From Streptomyces viridiviolaceus (GTDB lineage: Bacteria; Actinomycetota; Actinomycetes; Streptomycetales; Streptomycetaceae), in assembly GCF_014650995.1 (NCBI RefSeq), contig NZ_BMWA01000023.1:62001-126000 (forward strand): a stretch of 64,000 nucleotides of DNA, given 5' to 3'. This document shows, one piece after another, positions 17,421 through 26,563 of this stretch. Under the pieces are notes generated by a model. It was not told the DNA's origin. It did no database searches and was given only the letters and a program-made list of their open reading frames with translations. Position numbers and translations under genes: made by a program. The first letter of the stretch is position 1, and every line of letters starts with the position of its first letter.

Positions 17421-17757
17421 CCGGGGCGGGTGACGGCAGCGCCGGTTCGGCCGGGGCGGACGACGGCTGCGCTGGTCGGGCGGCGTCGTTCTGGTCGGAT
17501 CGAGGCGGTGCGGGGTCGCCGTGCATCGATGCGGGGTGCGTCCGCGCCGGCCCGACGGAGGCGGATGACGGCTGCGCTGGTCGGGCCGGGTGGATGAGGC
17601 CGTGCTGGTCGGGCCGGGTGGATGACGGCCGCGCTGGGCTGTCGAGGCGCAAGGTCGCCGTGCCGGTTCGCCGGGGCGGAGGGGCGTTGTGCTGTTCCGG
17701 CCAGGTGGCGGGTGCCCGCGCCGGACCGACGGGCGCGGGCGGTGTCGTGCCGGCCGG
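17421..17757. repeat. Degenerate repeat tract between convergent genes
   Basis: No gene is seen. The tract is built from diverged copies of a unit around gacggctgcgctggtcgggc: exact copies at 17462-17481 and 17567-17586, and variants near 17431, 17595-17618 and 17624-17640 with a linker ccgggtggatga. It lies between two convergent genes, where it may act in transcription termination or simply be slippage-prone filler. Confidence 0.6.
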
Positions 17758-19176
17758 TCACGAGCCGGCGCCGGCGGCGCCCTCGTGCCGGGGGGCCGGT
17801 CGCAGGGCCGTGAGATCGGATGCGTGCGGTCCTCCGGACTCCGCCACGATCTCCTCGACCGTCTGCGGCTCCCGCACGACCGCGAAGGCCAGGCCCCCCG
17901 CTCCGTCCGGGCCGAAGCCGTACACCCCGGGCCGCGCCAGCGAGTTGTACGCGTAGTGGTGGGCGAAGTAGTACGCCCCCGTGTCCAGCGCCGCCGCGTA
18001 GTCCCCCTGCTCCAGCAGCGGCAGCGACCGGCCCACCGCCAACAGGTCGCCCGCGAAGCAGGCCGGACCGGCCACGTCCTGCACCACGGCCGGCCCCTCC
18101 TTCGGCCGCCCCTTGCCGTCGTACGCGGCGATCCGCAGCGGCCACGCCCCCGGCGCGTACACCGTCCGCGTCGCGACCTGCACCCCCGCGTGCGTCACCG
18201 CGACCGCCCGGCCCCCGGCGCTCTTGGCGTACTCGACCCGCGCCACCACCGTGCCGTGCTTGGCCAGCAGTGACCGCCCGAACTCGGTGACCAGCCCGTA
18301 CCGTCCGTCGAACAGCCCCGGCACCGCCTCGCGCAGCACGCGCGCGTACTCGGCGTACGTCGGTGTCGTCGCGTCCGAGGAGAAGTTCACAGGGAGCCCG
18401 CCGCCGATGTCGAGCGTGTCGACCTGCCGGCGCCCGGCACGTTCGTTGATCTCCTCGGCGAGCGTGTACGTCTCCCGCACGCCCTGGGCCATCAGCGTCA
18501 GCGGGATCCCCTGGGACCCGGTGTGCGCGTGCAGCCGGGTCAGCCACGGCCGGTCCAGATACGCCCGCACCACCCACTCCCGGGCCCCCTCGTCGCGCAG
18601 CGCCACCCCGAACTTCGACGTCGCCGTCGCCGTCGACAGCGCCTCGATGGAGCCGCCGCCGACCTGCGGGTTCACCCGGATGCCCAGGGGTGAGGAAGGG
18701 CCGCCGGAGGACTTCACCAGGGCGTCGATGCGCTCCAGCTCCTGCGGGTTGTCCGCGTTGAGGGCGATGCCCAGGGCCAGGGCCTCGCGCAGCTCGCCCG
18801 GCGTCTTGGCGGGCGAGTCCAGCACCGTCCGCTCGGGCGGCACCCCCGCCGCGCGCGCCAGCGCCAGCTCGCCCGGGCTCGCGACCTCCGCGCCGACGCC
18901 CTCCTCGTCCAGCAGCCGCAGGACGGGAACCAGCGGCGTCGCCTTCACCGCGAAGGCGTGCAGCACCGGTGTCCCGGGTGCCGTCACCGCCTCGAACGCC
19001 GCCCGCAGCGCCGCCGCGGACTCCCGGATCCCGGTGACGTCCAGCAGCCCGACGACCGGGGCGTCGGGCCCGAGGAGGCCCCCTTCCACGGCCGCCCGCA
19101 CCGCCTGGTCCCGGCGCGCGGCCCGCTCCCCGTCGGTGCCGCCGAGGTCACTGCCGATACCCGTGCCGTCGCTCAC
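17758..19176 (-). CDS. LysA/ODC-fold PLP decarboxylase, not a canonical LysA
   Basis: A 472-residue fold-type III PLP decarboxylase. The Schiff-base lysine is in HAFAVKAT (K78), the HTGSQG loop and the DIGGGLPV phosphate loop are present, and the C-terminal beta domain includes GPACFAGD and GAYYFAHHYAYNS. True diaminopimelate decarboxylases carry CESGD at the first of these; here it is CFAGD, losing the substrate-binding Glu, so the substrate is probably not meso-DAP. GTG 19176 is chosen over an upstream ATG because GGAGG precedes it by 5 nt. It is divergent from hutU. Product unknown. Confidence 0.8.
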   Translation of the reverse strand: MSDGTGIGSDLGGTDGERAARRDQAVRAAVEGGLLGPDAPVVGLLDVTGIRESAAALRAAFEAVTAPGTPVLHAFAVKATPLVPVLRLLDEEGVGAEVASPGELALARAAGVPPERTVLDSPAKTPGELREALALGIALNADNPQELERIDALVKSSGGPSSPLGIRVNPQVGGGSIEALSTATATSKFGVALRDEGAREWVVRAYLDRPWLTRLHAHTGSQGIPLTLMAQGVRETYTLAEEINERAGRRQVDTLDIGGGLPVNFSSDATTPTYAEYARVLREAVPGLFDGRYGLVTEFGRSLLAKHGTVVARVEYAKSAGGRAVAVTHAGVQVATRTVYAPGAWPLRIAAYDGKGRPKEGPAVVQDVAGPACFAGDLLAVGRSLPLLEQGDYAAALDTGAYYFAHHYAYNSLARPGVYGFGPDGAGGLAFAVVREPQTVEEIVAESGGPHASDLTALRPAPRHEGAAGAGS

Positions 19177-19256
19177 TCGATCCTCCGTCCCGTCACTGTC
19201 CGCCCGACGCATCCAGCCAAACACTCGCGACGCGCCGACGCTGGCACACGGACGTA

Positions 19257-19292
19257 TTGACTAGCTCTATTCATGAAGTCAGGATGTGAATA
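19257..19292 (+). promoter_or_regulatory. hutU promoter with candidate operator
   Basis: TTGACT (19257-19262), a 17-nt spacer and CAGGAT (19280-19285) form a good housekeeping-sigma promoter about 50 nt before hutU. An inverted repeat TATTCA (19268-19273)/TGAATA (19287-19292) spans the spacer and -10, a position suited to repression. The ribosome site AGGAGG at 19326-19331 follows. Confidence 0.6.
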
Positions 19293-19337
19293 ACCGCAGT
19301 AACAATCCGCCGGGAGCAAGCCACCAGGAGGCAGACC

Positions 19338-21002
19338 ATGTCCGGACCCCGCCCTGTCCGAGCGCCACGCGGTACCGAGCGAAGCGCCCTGGGCTGGCAG
19401 CAGGAGGCCGCCCTGCGGATGCTGCAGAACAACCTCGACCCCGAGGTCGCCGAGCACCCCGACAAGCTCGTCGTCTACGGCGGCACCGGCAAGGCCGCCC
19501 GCGACTGGCGGTCCTTCGACGCCATGGTCCGCACGCTGAAGACCCTCAAGCAGGACGAGACGATGCTCGTCCAGTCGGGCCGCCCCGTCGGTGTCATGCA
19601 GACCCACGAGTGGGCGCCGCGCGTGCTCATCGCCAACTCCAACCTGGTCGGCGACTGGGCCAACTGGGAGGAGTTCCGCCGCCTGGAGTCCCTCGGCCTG
19701 ACCATGTACGGGCAGATGACGGCCGGCTCCTGGATCTACATCGGCACCCAGGGCATCCTCCAGGGCACCTACGAGACCTTCGCCGCCGTCGCCGCGAAGA
19801 AGTTCGGCGGCACTCTCGCCGGGACCATCACCCTCACCGCCGGTCTCGGCGGAATGGGCGGTGCCCAGCCGCTCGCCGTGACGATGAACGACGGCGTCGC
19901 GATCTGCGTCGACTGCGACCCGCGGGCCATCGACCGCCGCATCGAGCACCGCTACCTCGACGTGCGCGCCGACTCCCTCGACCACGCCCTCCAGCTCGCC
20001 ACCGAGGCCCGGGACGCCCGCCGCCCGCTGTCCATCGGCGTCCTCGGCAACGCGGCCGAGCTCGTCCCGCAGCTCCTCGCCATGGGCGCCCCCATCGACA
20101 TCGTCACCGACCAGACCTCGGCCCACGACCCCCTGTCGTACCTCCCCGTCGGCGTCGCCTTCGAGGACATGGCCGACGCCGCCGCCAAGGACCCGGCCGG
20201 CTTCACCACGCGCGCCCGCGAGTCCATGGCCCGGCACGTCGAGGCCATGGTCGGCTTCCAGGACGCCGGTGCCGAGGTCTTCGACTACGGCAACTCCATC
20301 CGCGGCGAGGCCCAGCTCGCCGGATACGACCGGGCGTTCGCCTTCCCCGGCTTCGTCCCCGCCTACATCCGCCCCCTCTTCTGCGAGGGCAAGGGCCCCT
20401 TCCGCTGGGCCGCCCTGTCCGGCGACCCCGCCGACATCGCCAGGACCGACAAGGCGATCCTCGACCTCTTCCCCGAGAACGAGTCGCTGGCCCGCTGGAT
20501 CAAGATGGCCGGCGAACGCGTCCACTTCCAGGGCCTGCCCGCCCGCATCTGCTGGCTCGGCTACGGCGAGCGCGACAAGGCCGGCGAGCGGTTCAACGAC
20601 ATGGTCGCGAGCGGCGAGCTGGCCGCGCCCGTCGTCATCGGCCGCGACCACCTGGACTGCGGCTCCGTCGCCTCCCCGTACCGCGAGACCGAGGCCATGC
20701 TCGACGGCTCCGACGCCATCGCCGACTGGCCGCTGCTCAACGCCATGGTCAACGTGGCCTCCGGTGCCTCCTGGGTGTCGATCCACCACGGCGGCGGCGT
20801 CGGCATGGGCCGGTCCATCCACGCCGGCCAGGTCACCGTGGCCGACGGCACCGCGCTGGCCGGGGAGAAGATCCGCCGGGTCCTCACCAACGACCCCGGC
20901 ATGGGCGTCATCCGGCACGTCGACGCCGGGTACGACATCGCGGAGTCGGTCGCCGAGGACCGGGGCGTGCGGGTTCCGATGCGCGAGGGTGACGAGCGTT
21001 GA
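19338..21002 (+). CDS. hutU: Urocanate hydratase
   Basis: Converts urocanate to 4-imidazolone-5-propionate using a tightly bound NAD+ as electrophile, step two of histidine degradation. The 554-residue protein matches the usual length. Visible are the Rossmann segment TAGLGGMGGAQPLA, the conserved CWLGYGERDKAG cysteine block and HHGGGVGMGRSIHAG. ATG 19338 follows AGGAGG. It is the first gene of a tightly packed operon in which each following gene overlaps or nearly abuts, consistent with one transcript from the promoter at 19257. Confidence 0.95.
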   Translation: MSGPRPVRAPRGTERSALGWQQEAALRMLQNNLDPEVAEHPDKLVVYGGTGKAARDWRSFDAMVRTLKTLKQDETMLVQSGRPVGVMQTHEWAPRVLIANSNLVGDWANWEEFRRLESLGLTMYGQMTAGSWIYIGTQGILQGTYETFAAVAAKKFGGTLAGTITLTAGLGGMGGAQPLAVTMNDGVAICVDCDPRAIDRRIEHRYLDVRADSLDHALQLATEARDARRPLSIGVLGNAAELVPQLLAMGAPIDIVTDQTSAHDPLSYLPVGVAFEDMADAAAKDPAGFTTRARESMARHVEAMVGFQDAGAEVFDYGNSIRGEAQLAGYDRAFAFPGFVPAYIRPLFCEGKGPFRWAALSGDPADIARTDKAILDLFPENESLARWIKMAGERVHFQGLPARICWLGYGERDKAGERFNDMVASGELAAPVVIGRDHLDCGSVASPYRETEAMLDGSDAIADWPLLNAMVNVASGASWVSIHHGGGVGMGRSIHAGQVTVADGTALAGEKIRRVLTNDPGMGVIRHVDAGYDIAESVAEDRGVRVPMREGDER

Positions 21003-22216
21003 GCTTCCACAGCATGTGGGCGGAGCTGCTGCCGATCGGACGCAGCTCCGCCTCCGGCGGCTACCGCCGGTTCGCCTGGACCGGCGCCGACGCCGACTGC
21101 CGGGCCTGGTTCCGGCAGCAGGCCGAGGCGCGCGGACTGGCCCACGAGGTCGACCGCAACGGCAACCAGTGGGCCTGGCTCGGCGACCCGGCCGAGGGCA
21201 ACGCCGTCGTCACCGGCTCCCACCTGGACTCCGTGCCCGACGGCGGCGCCTTCGACGGACCCCTCGGGATCGTGTCCGCCTTCGCGGCGCTGGACGAACT
21301 GCGCGCTGGGGGAGCGAGCTTCACCAGGCCGGTCGCGATCGTCAACTTCGGCGACGAGGAGGGCGCCCGGTTCGGCCTCGCCTGCGTCGGCTCCCGGCTC
21401 ACCGCCGGACAGCTCACCGTCGAACAGGCCCACCGCCTGACCGACGGCGACGGCATCTCGCTCCCGCAGGCGATGGAGGCCGCCGGACACGACCCCGACG
21501 CCATCGGCCCCGACCCCGACCGGCTCGCCCGCATCGGCGCCTTCGTCGAACTCCACGTCGAGCAGGGCCGCGCCCTCGACCTCTCGGGCGACCGCATCGG
21601 CGTCGCCAGCGCCATCTGGCCGCACGGACGCTGGCGGTTCGACTTCCGCGGCGAGGCCAACCACGCCGGCACCACCCGGCTCGCCGACCGGCGCGACCCC
21701 ATGCTCAGCTACGCCGAGACCGTGCTCGCCGCCCGCCGGGAGGCCGAACTCGCCGGTGCCGTCGCCACCTTCGGGAAGGTCGCCGTCGAGCCGAACGGCG
21801 TCAACGCCATCCCCTCCCTGGTGCGCGGCTGGCTCGACTCCCGCGCCGCCGACCAGGAGAGCCTGGACACCGTGGTCGGCGCGGTGCAGAAGGCGGCCCG
21901 GGACCACGCCGCCGCCCACGGCGTCGACCTGGACGTCGAACGCGAGTCCTTCACCCCCGTCGTCGAGTTCGACCACGCCCTGCGCGACGAACTCGCCCGC
22001 ATCCTGGGCAGCGACACGGACCTGAAGGTGCCCGTCCTCGGAACCGGCGCCGGACACGACGCCGGGATCCTCTCCGGGCGCATCCCGACCGCCATGCTGT
22101 TCGTACGCAACCCCACCGGCGTCTCGCACTCCCCGGCCGAGTCCGCCACTGAGGACGACTGCGTGGCCGGGGTGACCGCTCTCGCCGACGTACTGGAAGG
22201 ACTGGCCTGCACGTGA
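20999..22216 (+). CDS. M20-family amidohydrolase (allantoate amidohydrolase-like), hut operon
   Basis: A 405-residue zinc peptidase-family enzyme related to allantoate amidohydrolase and N-carbamoyl-amino-acid hydrolases. Metal-site motifs are GSHLDSVPDGGAFDG, NFGDEEGARFG, FVELHVEQG and the terminal GVSHSPAE. It starts at TTG 20999, overlapping the hutU stop by 4 nt; ATG 21014 is the alternative. Set between hutU and hutF, and with no HutG-type deformylase visible in the operon, it most plausibly hydrolyses N-formylglutamate to glutamate and formate. That role is an inference from position and chemistry. Allantoate hydrolysis cannot be excluded. Confidence 0.85.
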   Translation: MSFHSMWAELLPIGRSSASGGYRRFAWTGADADCRAWFRQQAEARGLAHEVDRNGNQWAWLGDPAEGNAVVTGSHLDSVPDGGAFDGPLGIVSAFAALDELRAGGASFTRPVAIVNFGDEEGARFGLACVGSRLTAGQLTVEQAHRLTDGDGISLPQAMEAAGHDPDAIGPDPDRLARIGAFVELHVEQGRALDLSGDRIGVASAIWPHGRWRFDFRGEANHAGTTRLADRRDPMLSYAETVLAARREAELAGAVATFGKVAVEPNGVNAIPSLVRGWLDSRAADQESLDTVVGAVQKAARDHAAAHGVDLDVERESFTPVVEFDHALRDELARILGSDTDLKVPVLGTGAGHDAGILSGRIPTAMLFVRNPTGVSHSPAESATEDDCVAGVTALADVLEGLACT

Positions 22217-23586
22217 CCACCACCGAGCGGACACGGACGTACTGGCTGGAGCACGCCTGGCTCGGCACCCACGTCGAGCCGGGTGTCGCCCTGACGGTGT
22301 CCGTCAGCGGCTCCGCCGCGGGCCGCGACGGGCGCATCACCGCCGTCCACCAGGGCACCCCCGCCCCGCCGCCCGGCGCCGAGATCCTGCGCGGACTGAC
22401 GCTGCCGGGACTGGCCAACGCCCACAGCCACGCCTTCCACCGCGCCCTGCGCGGCACCGTCCAGGTCGGCTCCGGCACCTTCTGGACCTGGCGCGAGGTC
22501 ATGTACTCCGTGGCCGACCGGCTGACCCCCGAGAGCTACCACGAGCTGGCCCGCGCGGTGTACGCCGAGATGGCCCTGGCCGGAATCACCGCCGTCGGCG
22601 AGTTCCACTACGTCCACCACGCCCCCGGCGGAACCCCCTACGCCGACCCCAACGTGATGGGCGAGGCCCTGATCGAGGCCGCCGCCGAGGCCGGCATCCG
22701 CATCACCCTCCTCGACACCTGCTACCTGTCCTCCGGCTTCGGCGAACCCCCGGGCGCCCACCAGCTCCGCTTCTCCGACGGGACGGCCGAGGCGTGGGCG
22801 GAACGCTGTTCAGTTCTCAAGGAACGGGATCACGCGCGGATCGGGGCCGCCGTCCACTCCGTACGGGCCGTACCCGCCGACCAGTTGGCGACCGTGGCGC
22901 GGTGGGCCGAGGAGCGGCGGGCCCCGCTGCACGTGCACCTGTCGGAGCAGACCGCCGAGAACGACGGCTGCCGCGAGGCCCACGGCCGCACCCCGGCCCG
23001 GCTGCTCGCCGACCACGGTGTCCTCGGGCCGCGCACCACCGGCGTCCACAACACGCACCTCACCGACGAGGACATCGCGCTGATCGGCGGCAGCGGCACC
23101 GGCACCTGCATGTGCCCGACCACCGAACGGGACCTCGCGGACGGCATCGGACCCGCCGCCGCCCTGCAGAGCGCCGGCTCCCCGCTCTCCCTCGGCTCCG
23201 ACAGCCACGCCGTGATCGACCTGCTCGAAGAGGCCCGAGCCATGGAGCTGAACGAGCGCCTGCGCACCCGCACCCGCGGCCACTGGACGACCGCCGCCCT
23301 GCTGCGCGCCGCCACCGCCGACGGTCACGCGGCCCTCGGCTGGGACGACACGGGCACCATCGAGGCGGGAGCCCGCGCCGACTTCACGACGATCGCGCTG
23401 GACTCGGTCAGAACAGCGGGACCGCTGCCGAGACTCGGCGCCGAGACGGCCGTATTCGCCGCGACGGCGGCCGACGTGCGGCACACGATCGTGGGCGGGC
23501 GGCACGTCGTACGCGACGGGGCGCACACTCTCGTCCCCGACGTGCCGCAGGCACTCGCGCGGGCCGTGTCCGCCCTGCGCGCATGA
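22213..23586 (+). CDS. hutF: Formimidoylglutamate deiminase
   Basis: Amidohydrolase-superfamily enzyme removing ammonia from N-formimidoyl-L-glutamate to give N-formylglutamate. The 457-residue protein has the metal motif ANAHSHAFHRALRG (HxH), the later HLSEQTAEN histidine block, and GSDSHAVIDLLEE with the catalytic Asp. GTG 22213 overlaps the previous stop by 4 nt. Its presence shows that this organism uses the two-step formylglutamate branch rather than direct formimidoylglutamate hydrolysis. Confidence 0.92.
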   Translation: MTTTERTRTYWLEHAWLGTHVEPGVALTVSVSGSAAGRDGRITAVHQGTPAPPPGAEILRGLTLPGLANAHSHAFHRALRGTVQVGSGTFWTWREVMYSVADRLTPESYHELARAVYAEMALAGITAVGEFHYVHHAPGGTPYADPNVMGEALIEAAAEAGIRITLLDTCYLSSGFGEPPGAHQLRFSDGTAEAWAERCSVLKERDHARIGAAVHSVRAVPADQLATVARWAEERRAPLHVHLSEQTAENDGCREAHGRTPARLLADHGVLGPRTTGVHNTHLTDEDIALIGGSGTGTCMCPTTERDLADGIGPAAALQSAGSPLSLGSDSHAVIDLLEEARAMELNERLRTRTRGHWTTAALLRAATADGHAALGWDDTGTIEAGARADFTTIALDSVRTAGPLPRLGAETAVFAATAADVRHTIVGGRHVVRDGAHTLVPDVPQALARAVSALRA

Positions 23587-23639
23587 GGACCGACGTGCAG
23601 ACCGCCGAACCCCGTATCCCCAAGGACGAGACGGACACC

Positions 23640-24815
23640 ATGAGCAGCAGCACCGTCATCACCAACATCGCCGCGCTGGTCACCAACGACCCCTCCCTCG
23701 GTGACAACTCCCCCCTCGGACTGGTCCGGGACGCGGCCGTCGTCATCGACGGCGACCGCATCGCGTGGACCGGTGAATCAAGCAAAGCACCCGCCACTGA
23801 CAATCGCCTCGACGCCGAAGGCCGGGCCGTCCTGCCCGGCTTCGTCGACTCCCACTCCCACCTCCTCTTCGCGGGCGACCGCACCGAGGAGTTCAACGCC
23901 CGCATGTCCGGCCGCCCCTACGGCGCGGGCGGCATCCGCACCACCGTGGCCGCCACCCGCGCCGCGAGCGACGAGGAACTGGAGGCGGGCCTCACCCGCT
24001 ACCTCGCGGAGGCACTGCGGCAGGGCACCACCACCTTCGAGACCAAATCCGGATACGGCCTGACCGTCGCCGACGAGTCCCGCGCCCTGCGCATCGCCGC
24101 CCGCCACACCGACGAGGTCACCTACCTCGGCGCCCACATCGTCGCCCCGGAGCTCGCCGACGACCCGGCCGCCTACGTCGACCTCGTCACCGGCGAGATG
24201 CTCGACGCCTGCGCCCCGCACGCCCGCTGGATCGACGTGTTCTGCGAGAAGGGCGCCTTCGACGGCGACCAGGCCCGCGCCATCCTCACCGCAGGCAGGG
24301 CCAAGGGCCTCCACCCCCGCATCCACGCCAACCAGCTCACCCACGGACCCGGCGTGCGGCTGGCGGTCGAACTCGACGCGGCCAGCGCCGACCACTGCAC
24401 CCACCTCACCGACGCCGACGTGGACGCGCTCGCGAACAGCCGTACGGTCGCGACCCTGCTGCCCGGCGCCGAGTTCTCCACCCGCGCCGAGTGGCCCGAC
24501 GCCCGCCGCCTGCTCGACGCCGGCGTCACGGTCGCGCTGTCCACCGACTGCAACCCCGGCTCGTCCTTCACCTCCTCCGTCCCCTTCTGCATCGCGCTCG
24601 CGGTGCGGGACATGGGGATGACCCCGGACGAGGCGGTGTGGGCGGCCACGGCGGGCGGCGCGGCGGCGCTGCGCCGCGACGACATCGGCCGCCTCACCCC
24701 GGGCGCGTACGCGGACCTGACCCTCCTCGACGCCCCGAGCCACGTCCACCTGGCCTACCGGCCCGGCGTACCGCTGGTCGCCGGGGTGTGGCGGCGGGGC
24801 GTGCGGGTGGTGTGA
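23640..24815 (+). CDS. hutI: Imidazolonepropionase
   Basis: Opens the imidazolone ring to give N-formimidoyl-L-glutamate. The 391-residue amidohydrolase has DSHSHLLFAGDR (metal HxH), ETKSGYGL, HANQLTHG and STDCNPGSS in order. An in-frame ATG at 23583 overlaps the hutF stop and would add 19 residues, but it has no ribosome site. ATG 23640 follows an AAGGACGAGACGG stretch and gives the usual family N-terminus, so I use it. Last gene of the hut operon, converging on the lectin-fusion gene with 19 nt between stops. Confidence 0.92.
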   Translation: MSSSTVITNIAALVTNDPSLGDNSPLGLVRDAAVVIDGDRIAWTGESSKAPATDNRLDAEGRAVLPGFVDSHSHLLFAGDRTEEFNARMSGRPYGAGGIRTTVAATRAASDEELEAGLTRYLAEALRQGTTTFETKSGYGLTVADESRALRIAARHTDEVTYLGAHIVAPELADDPAAYVDLVTGEMLDACAPHARWIDVFCEKGAFDGDQARAILTAGRAKGLHPRIHANQLTHGPGVRLAVELDAASADHCTHLTDADVDALANSRTVATLLPGAEFSTRAEWPDARRLLDAGVTVALSTDCNPGSSFTSSVPFCIALAVRDMGMTPDEAVWAATAGGAAALRRDDIGRLTPGAYADLTLLDAPSHVHLAYRPGVPLVAGVWRRGVRVV

Positions 24816-24834
24816 CCGGCTGGCCGGCGCCCGG

Positions 24835-26412
24835 TCAGGAACCCGCCCGCCAGCGCTGGTCGGCCCGCTCCGTCTCCGTCACCAGCACCACGGACGTGCC
24901 TCCGCCCGGCGTCACCGCACGCTCCGGGTCGATGCCCGGGCGGATCACCCCGCGTGCGTCCACCGCGAACCGGAGGTTCTGCCCGTTGCGCCCGTCGACG
25001 GAGTCGCACTCCCAGATGCCGACGCCCCGGTCCACGGAGCCGCGGCTGTCCAGGCAGTAGTCGGTGTCGGCGTACGACTGGACCACCCCGCGCCCGGCGT
25101 CGACCCGCCACAGCTGGGTGGGGGAGGAGGTGCAGGGCGCCGTGACGACGTCCGTGCCCTTCTCCAGGGCGCCGTCGCGGATGTCCAGGCACCGGCCCGA
25201 GGCGACGTTCACCACCTGGGCGTACGAGCCGTCCGGCGGCCGGAACGGCGGGGCGTCCCGCGCCGGCGGCGGCGTGGGACGGGCAGTGCGCGACGGTGCC
25301 GGACTGCGCGTCGGGGTCGGGGTCGGGGACGGGGAGGAGGCGTCCGACGGGGACGCGGAGACCGGCGGGGAGGGCGCGGGCGGCGCCGCGGACACCGTCG
25401 CGGTCACCGTCACCGGCGGCGGGCCGGACGGCGTGGCCGCCGAGCCCGCCGGCCGCTGGGACGGCGTACCGCCCTGGGACACCAGGAAGACCAGCAGCGG
25501 AGCCAGGGCCACGCCGAGTGCCGCGGAGGCCAGCGCGAAACGGCGGGACGGCGGCCACGGCCCGGGCGCGCCGGGGGACGTCGGGTGCGGGTCGGCCGGC
25601 TCGCGCACCGCGTACGCCGTGCCCGCCCAGGGCAGCAGGCCCTCGGCCAGGGCCGTGCGCGGGTCGTCCCGCAGGGCGCACAGCTCCTCGTGGGCCGCCG
25701 TGCAGTGCGGGCACGTCGTCATGTGGCTGTGCAGGTCGGAGCTCTCGCGGGGGTTGTCGGGCCGTACCGACTCCTCGATGAGCCGCCGGAAGTCCGGGCA
25801 GCGGGGGTCGTCGGAGGCGCCCAGCCGGGACCGCAGACAGGCCTGGCCCAGCGCCTGCAGCGCCGGACCGGTGCCGTACGTCACGTCATGGCGGGAGAGG
25901 CCGAGCAGCGAGGCCGTGCGGTCCGCGGGCTCCCGGTCCACCACCCCGTACCAGATCAGGCCCTGGGCCCGGGGCGGCAGGGAGCGGAACGGCGCGAGCA
26001 TGGTCGGCACCGGGCCGCCCGTGTCGCCGGTGCCGCCCGCGTTGAGGACGAGGAGCAGGCCCGGGTCCAGTGCGGCGGCCCGTTCGTCGGCCGCCCACTC
26101 GGCGGCGACCTGCCCGGTCAGCAACAGGAGGTGGTGCCGCCACGGACCGCCGGGATCGGTGCCCCGGGCGGTCTGACGGGCCGCCAGGGTGAACGCCTGC
26201 GCGGCCAGTTGCCGCGCCGCCGACTCGCCGGCGGCGCACAGGCGGGCGTAGGCGAGGACGGAGGGCTGGTGCCGCGCGCGGAGTTCCTGGAGCGCCGGGT
26301 ACGCGGTGGGCGTCCGGGCGCGCAGCAGTTCGGCCAGGCGCGCGTCGGAGGCGTCGGCGTGCGTTCCGTCCCCGGCCCGGTCGCCGTCGCCGGTCCCGTC
26401 CCCCCGCGTCAT
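24835..26412 (-). CDS. Sigma-like/zinc-finger/transmembrane/ricin-B lectin fusion protein
   Basis: A 525-residue multidomain protein. Residues ~24-195 resemble a degenerate sigma-70 ECF protein (region 2-like helices, then a region 4-like segment LPPRAQGLIWYGVVDREPAD). A zinc-finger motif HxxxCxxC follows at H230-C234-C237, of the kind found in anti-sigma factors. Then come one transmembrane helix (~292-313), a Pro/Ser/Thr-rich extracellular linker (~315-392) and a ricin-B-type beta-trefoil (~395-525) with QLW and QRW repeats. This predicts an inner-face regulatory part linked to an outer sugar-binding part. ATG 26412 follows GAGGAGG. It lies downstream of the sigma-factor gene behind a strong hairpin. 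No function is established. Confidence 0.8.
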   Translation of the reverse strand: MTRGDGTGDGDRAGDGTHADASDARLAELLRARTPTAYPALQELRARHQPSVLAYARLCAAGESAARQLAAQAFTLAARQTARGTDPGGPWRHHLLLLTGQVAAEWAADERAAALDPGLLLVLNAGGTGDTGGPVPTMLAPFRSLPPRAQGLIWYGVVDREPADRTASLLGLSRHDVTYGTGPALQALGQACLRSRLGASDDPRCPDFRRLIEESVRPDNPRESSDLHSHMTTCPHCTAAHEELCALRDDPRTALAEGLLPWAGTAYAVREPADPHPTSPGAPGPWPPSRRFALASAALGVALAPLLVFLVSQGGTPSQRPAGSAATPSGPPPVTVTATVSAAPPAPSPPVSASPSDASSPSPTPTPTRSPAPSRTARPTPPPARDAPPFRPPDGSYAQVVNVASGRCLDIRDGALEKGTDVVTAPCTSSPTQLWRVDAGRGVVQSYADTDYCLDSRGSVDRGVGIWECDSVDGRNGQNLRFAVDARGVIRPGIDPERAVTPGGGTSVVLVTETERADQRWRAGS

Positions 26413-26563
26413 CCGCCCGCCTCCTCGCAGCCGCGACACCGTGCCGCCCCCGGTCCTGACGTACCAGCCGGTCTGGGCGTGCCCATAGTGGTGGAAGGGG
26501 ACCGGGGAGAAAAGGGGTTCCCGGAGTTTCCGCGGGTAACAAGCGGCCCTGCGAGGGGAGCAC

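Noticed and set aside
17758..19176. Naming this gene lysA (diaminopimelate decarboxylase)
   Set aside because: The CESGD signature is missing, so the function would be overstated.
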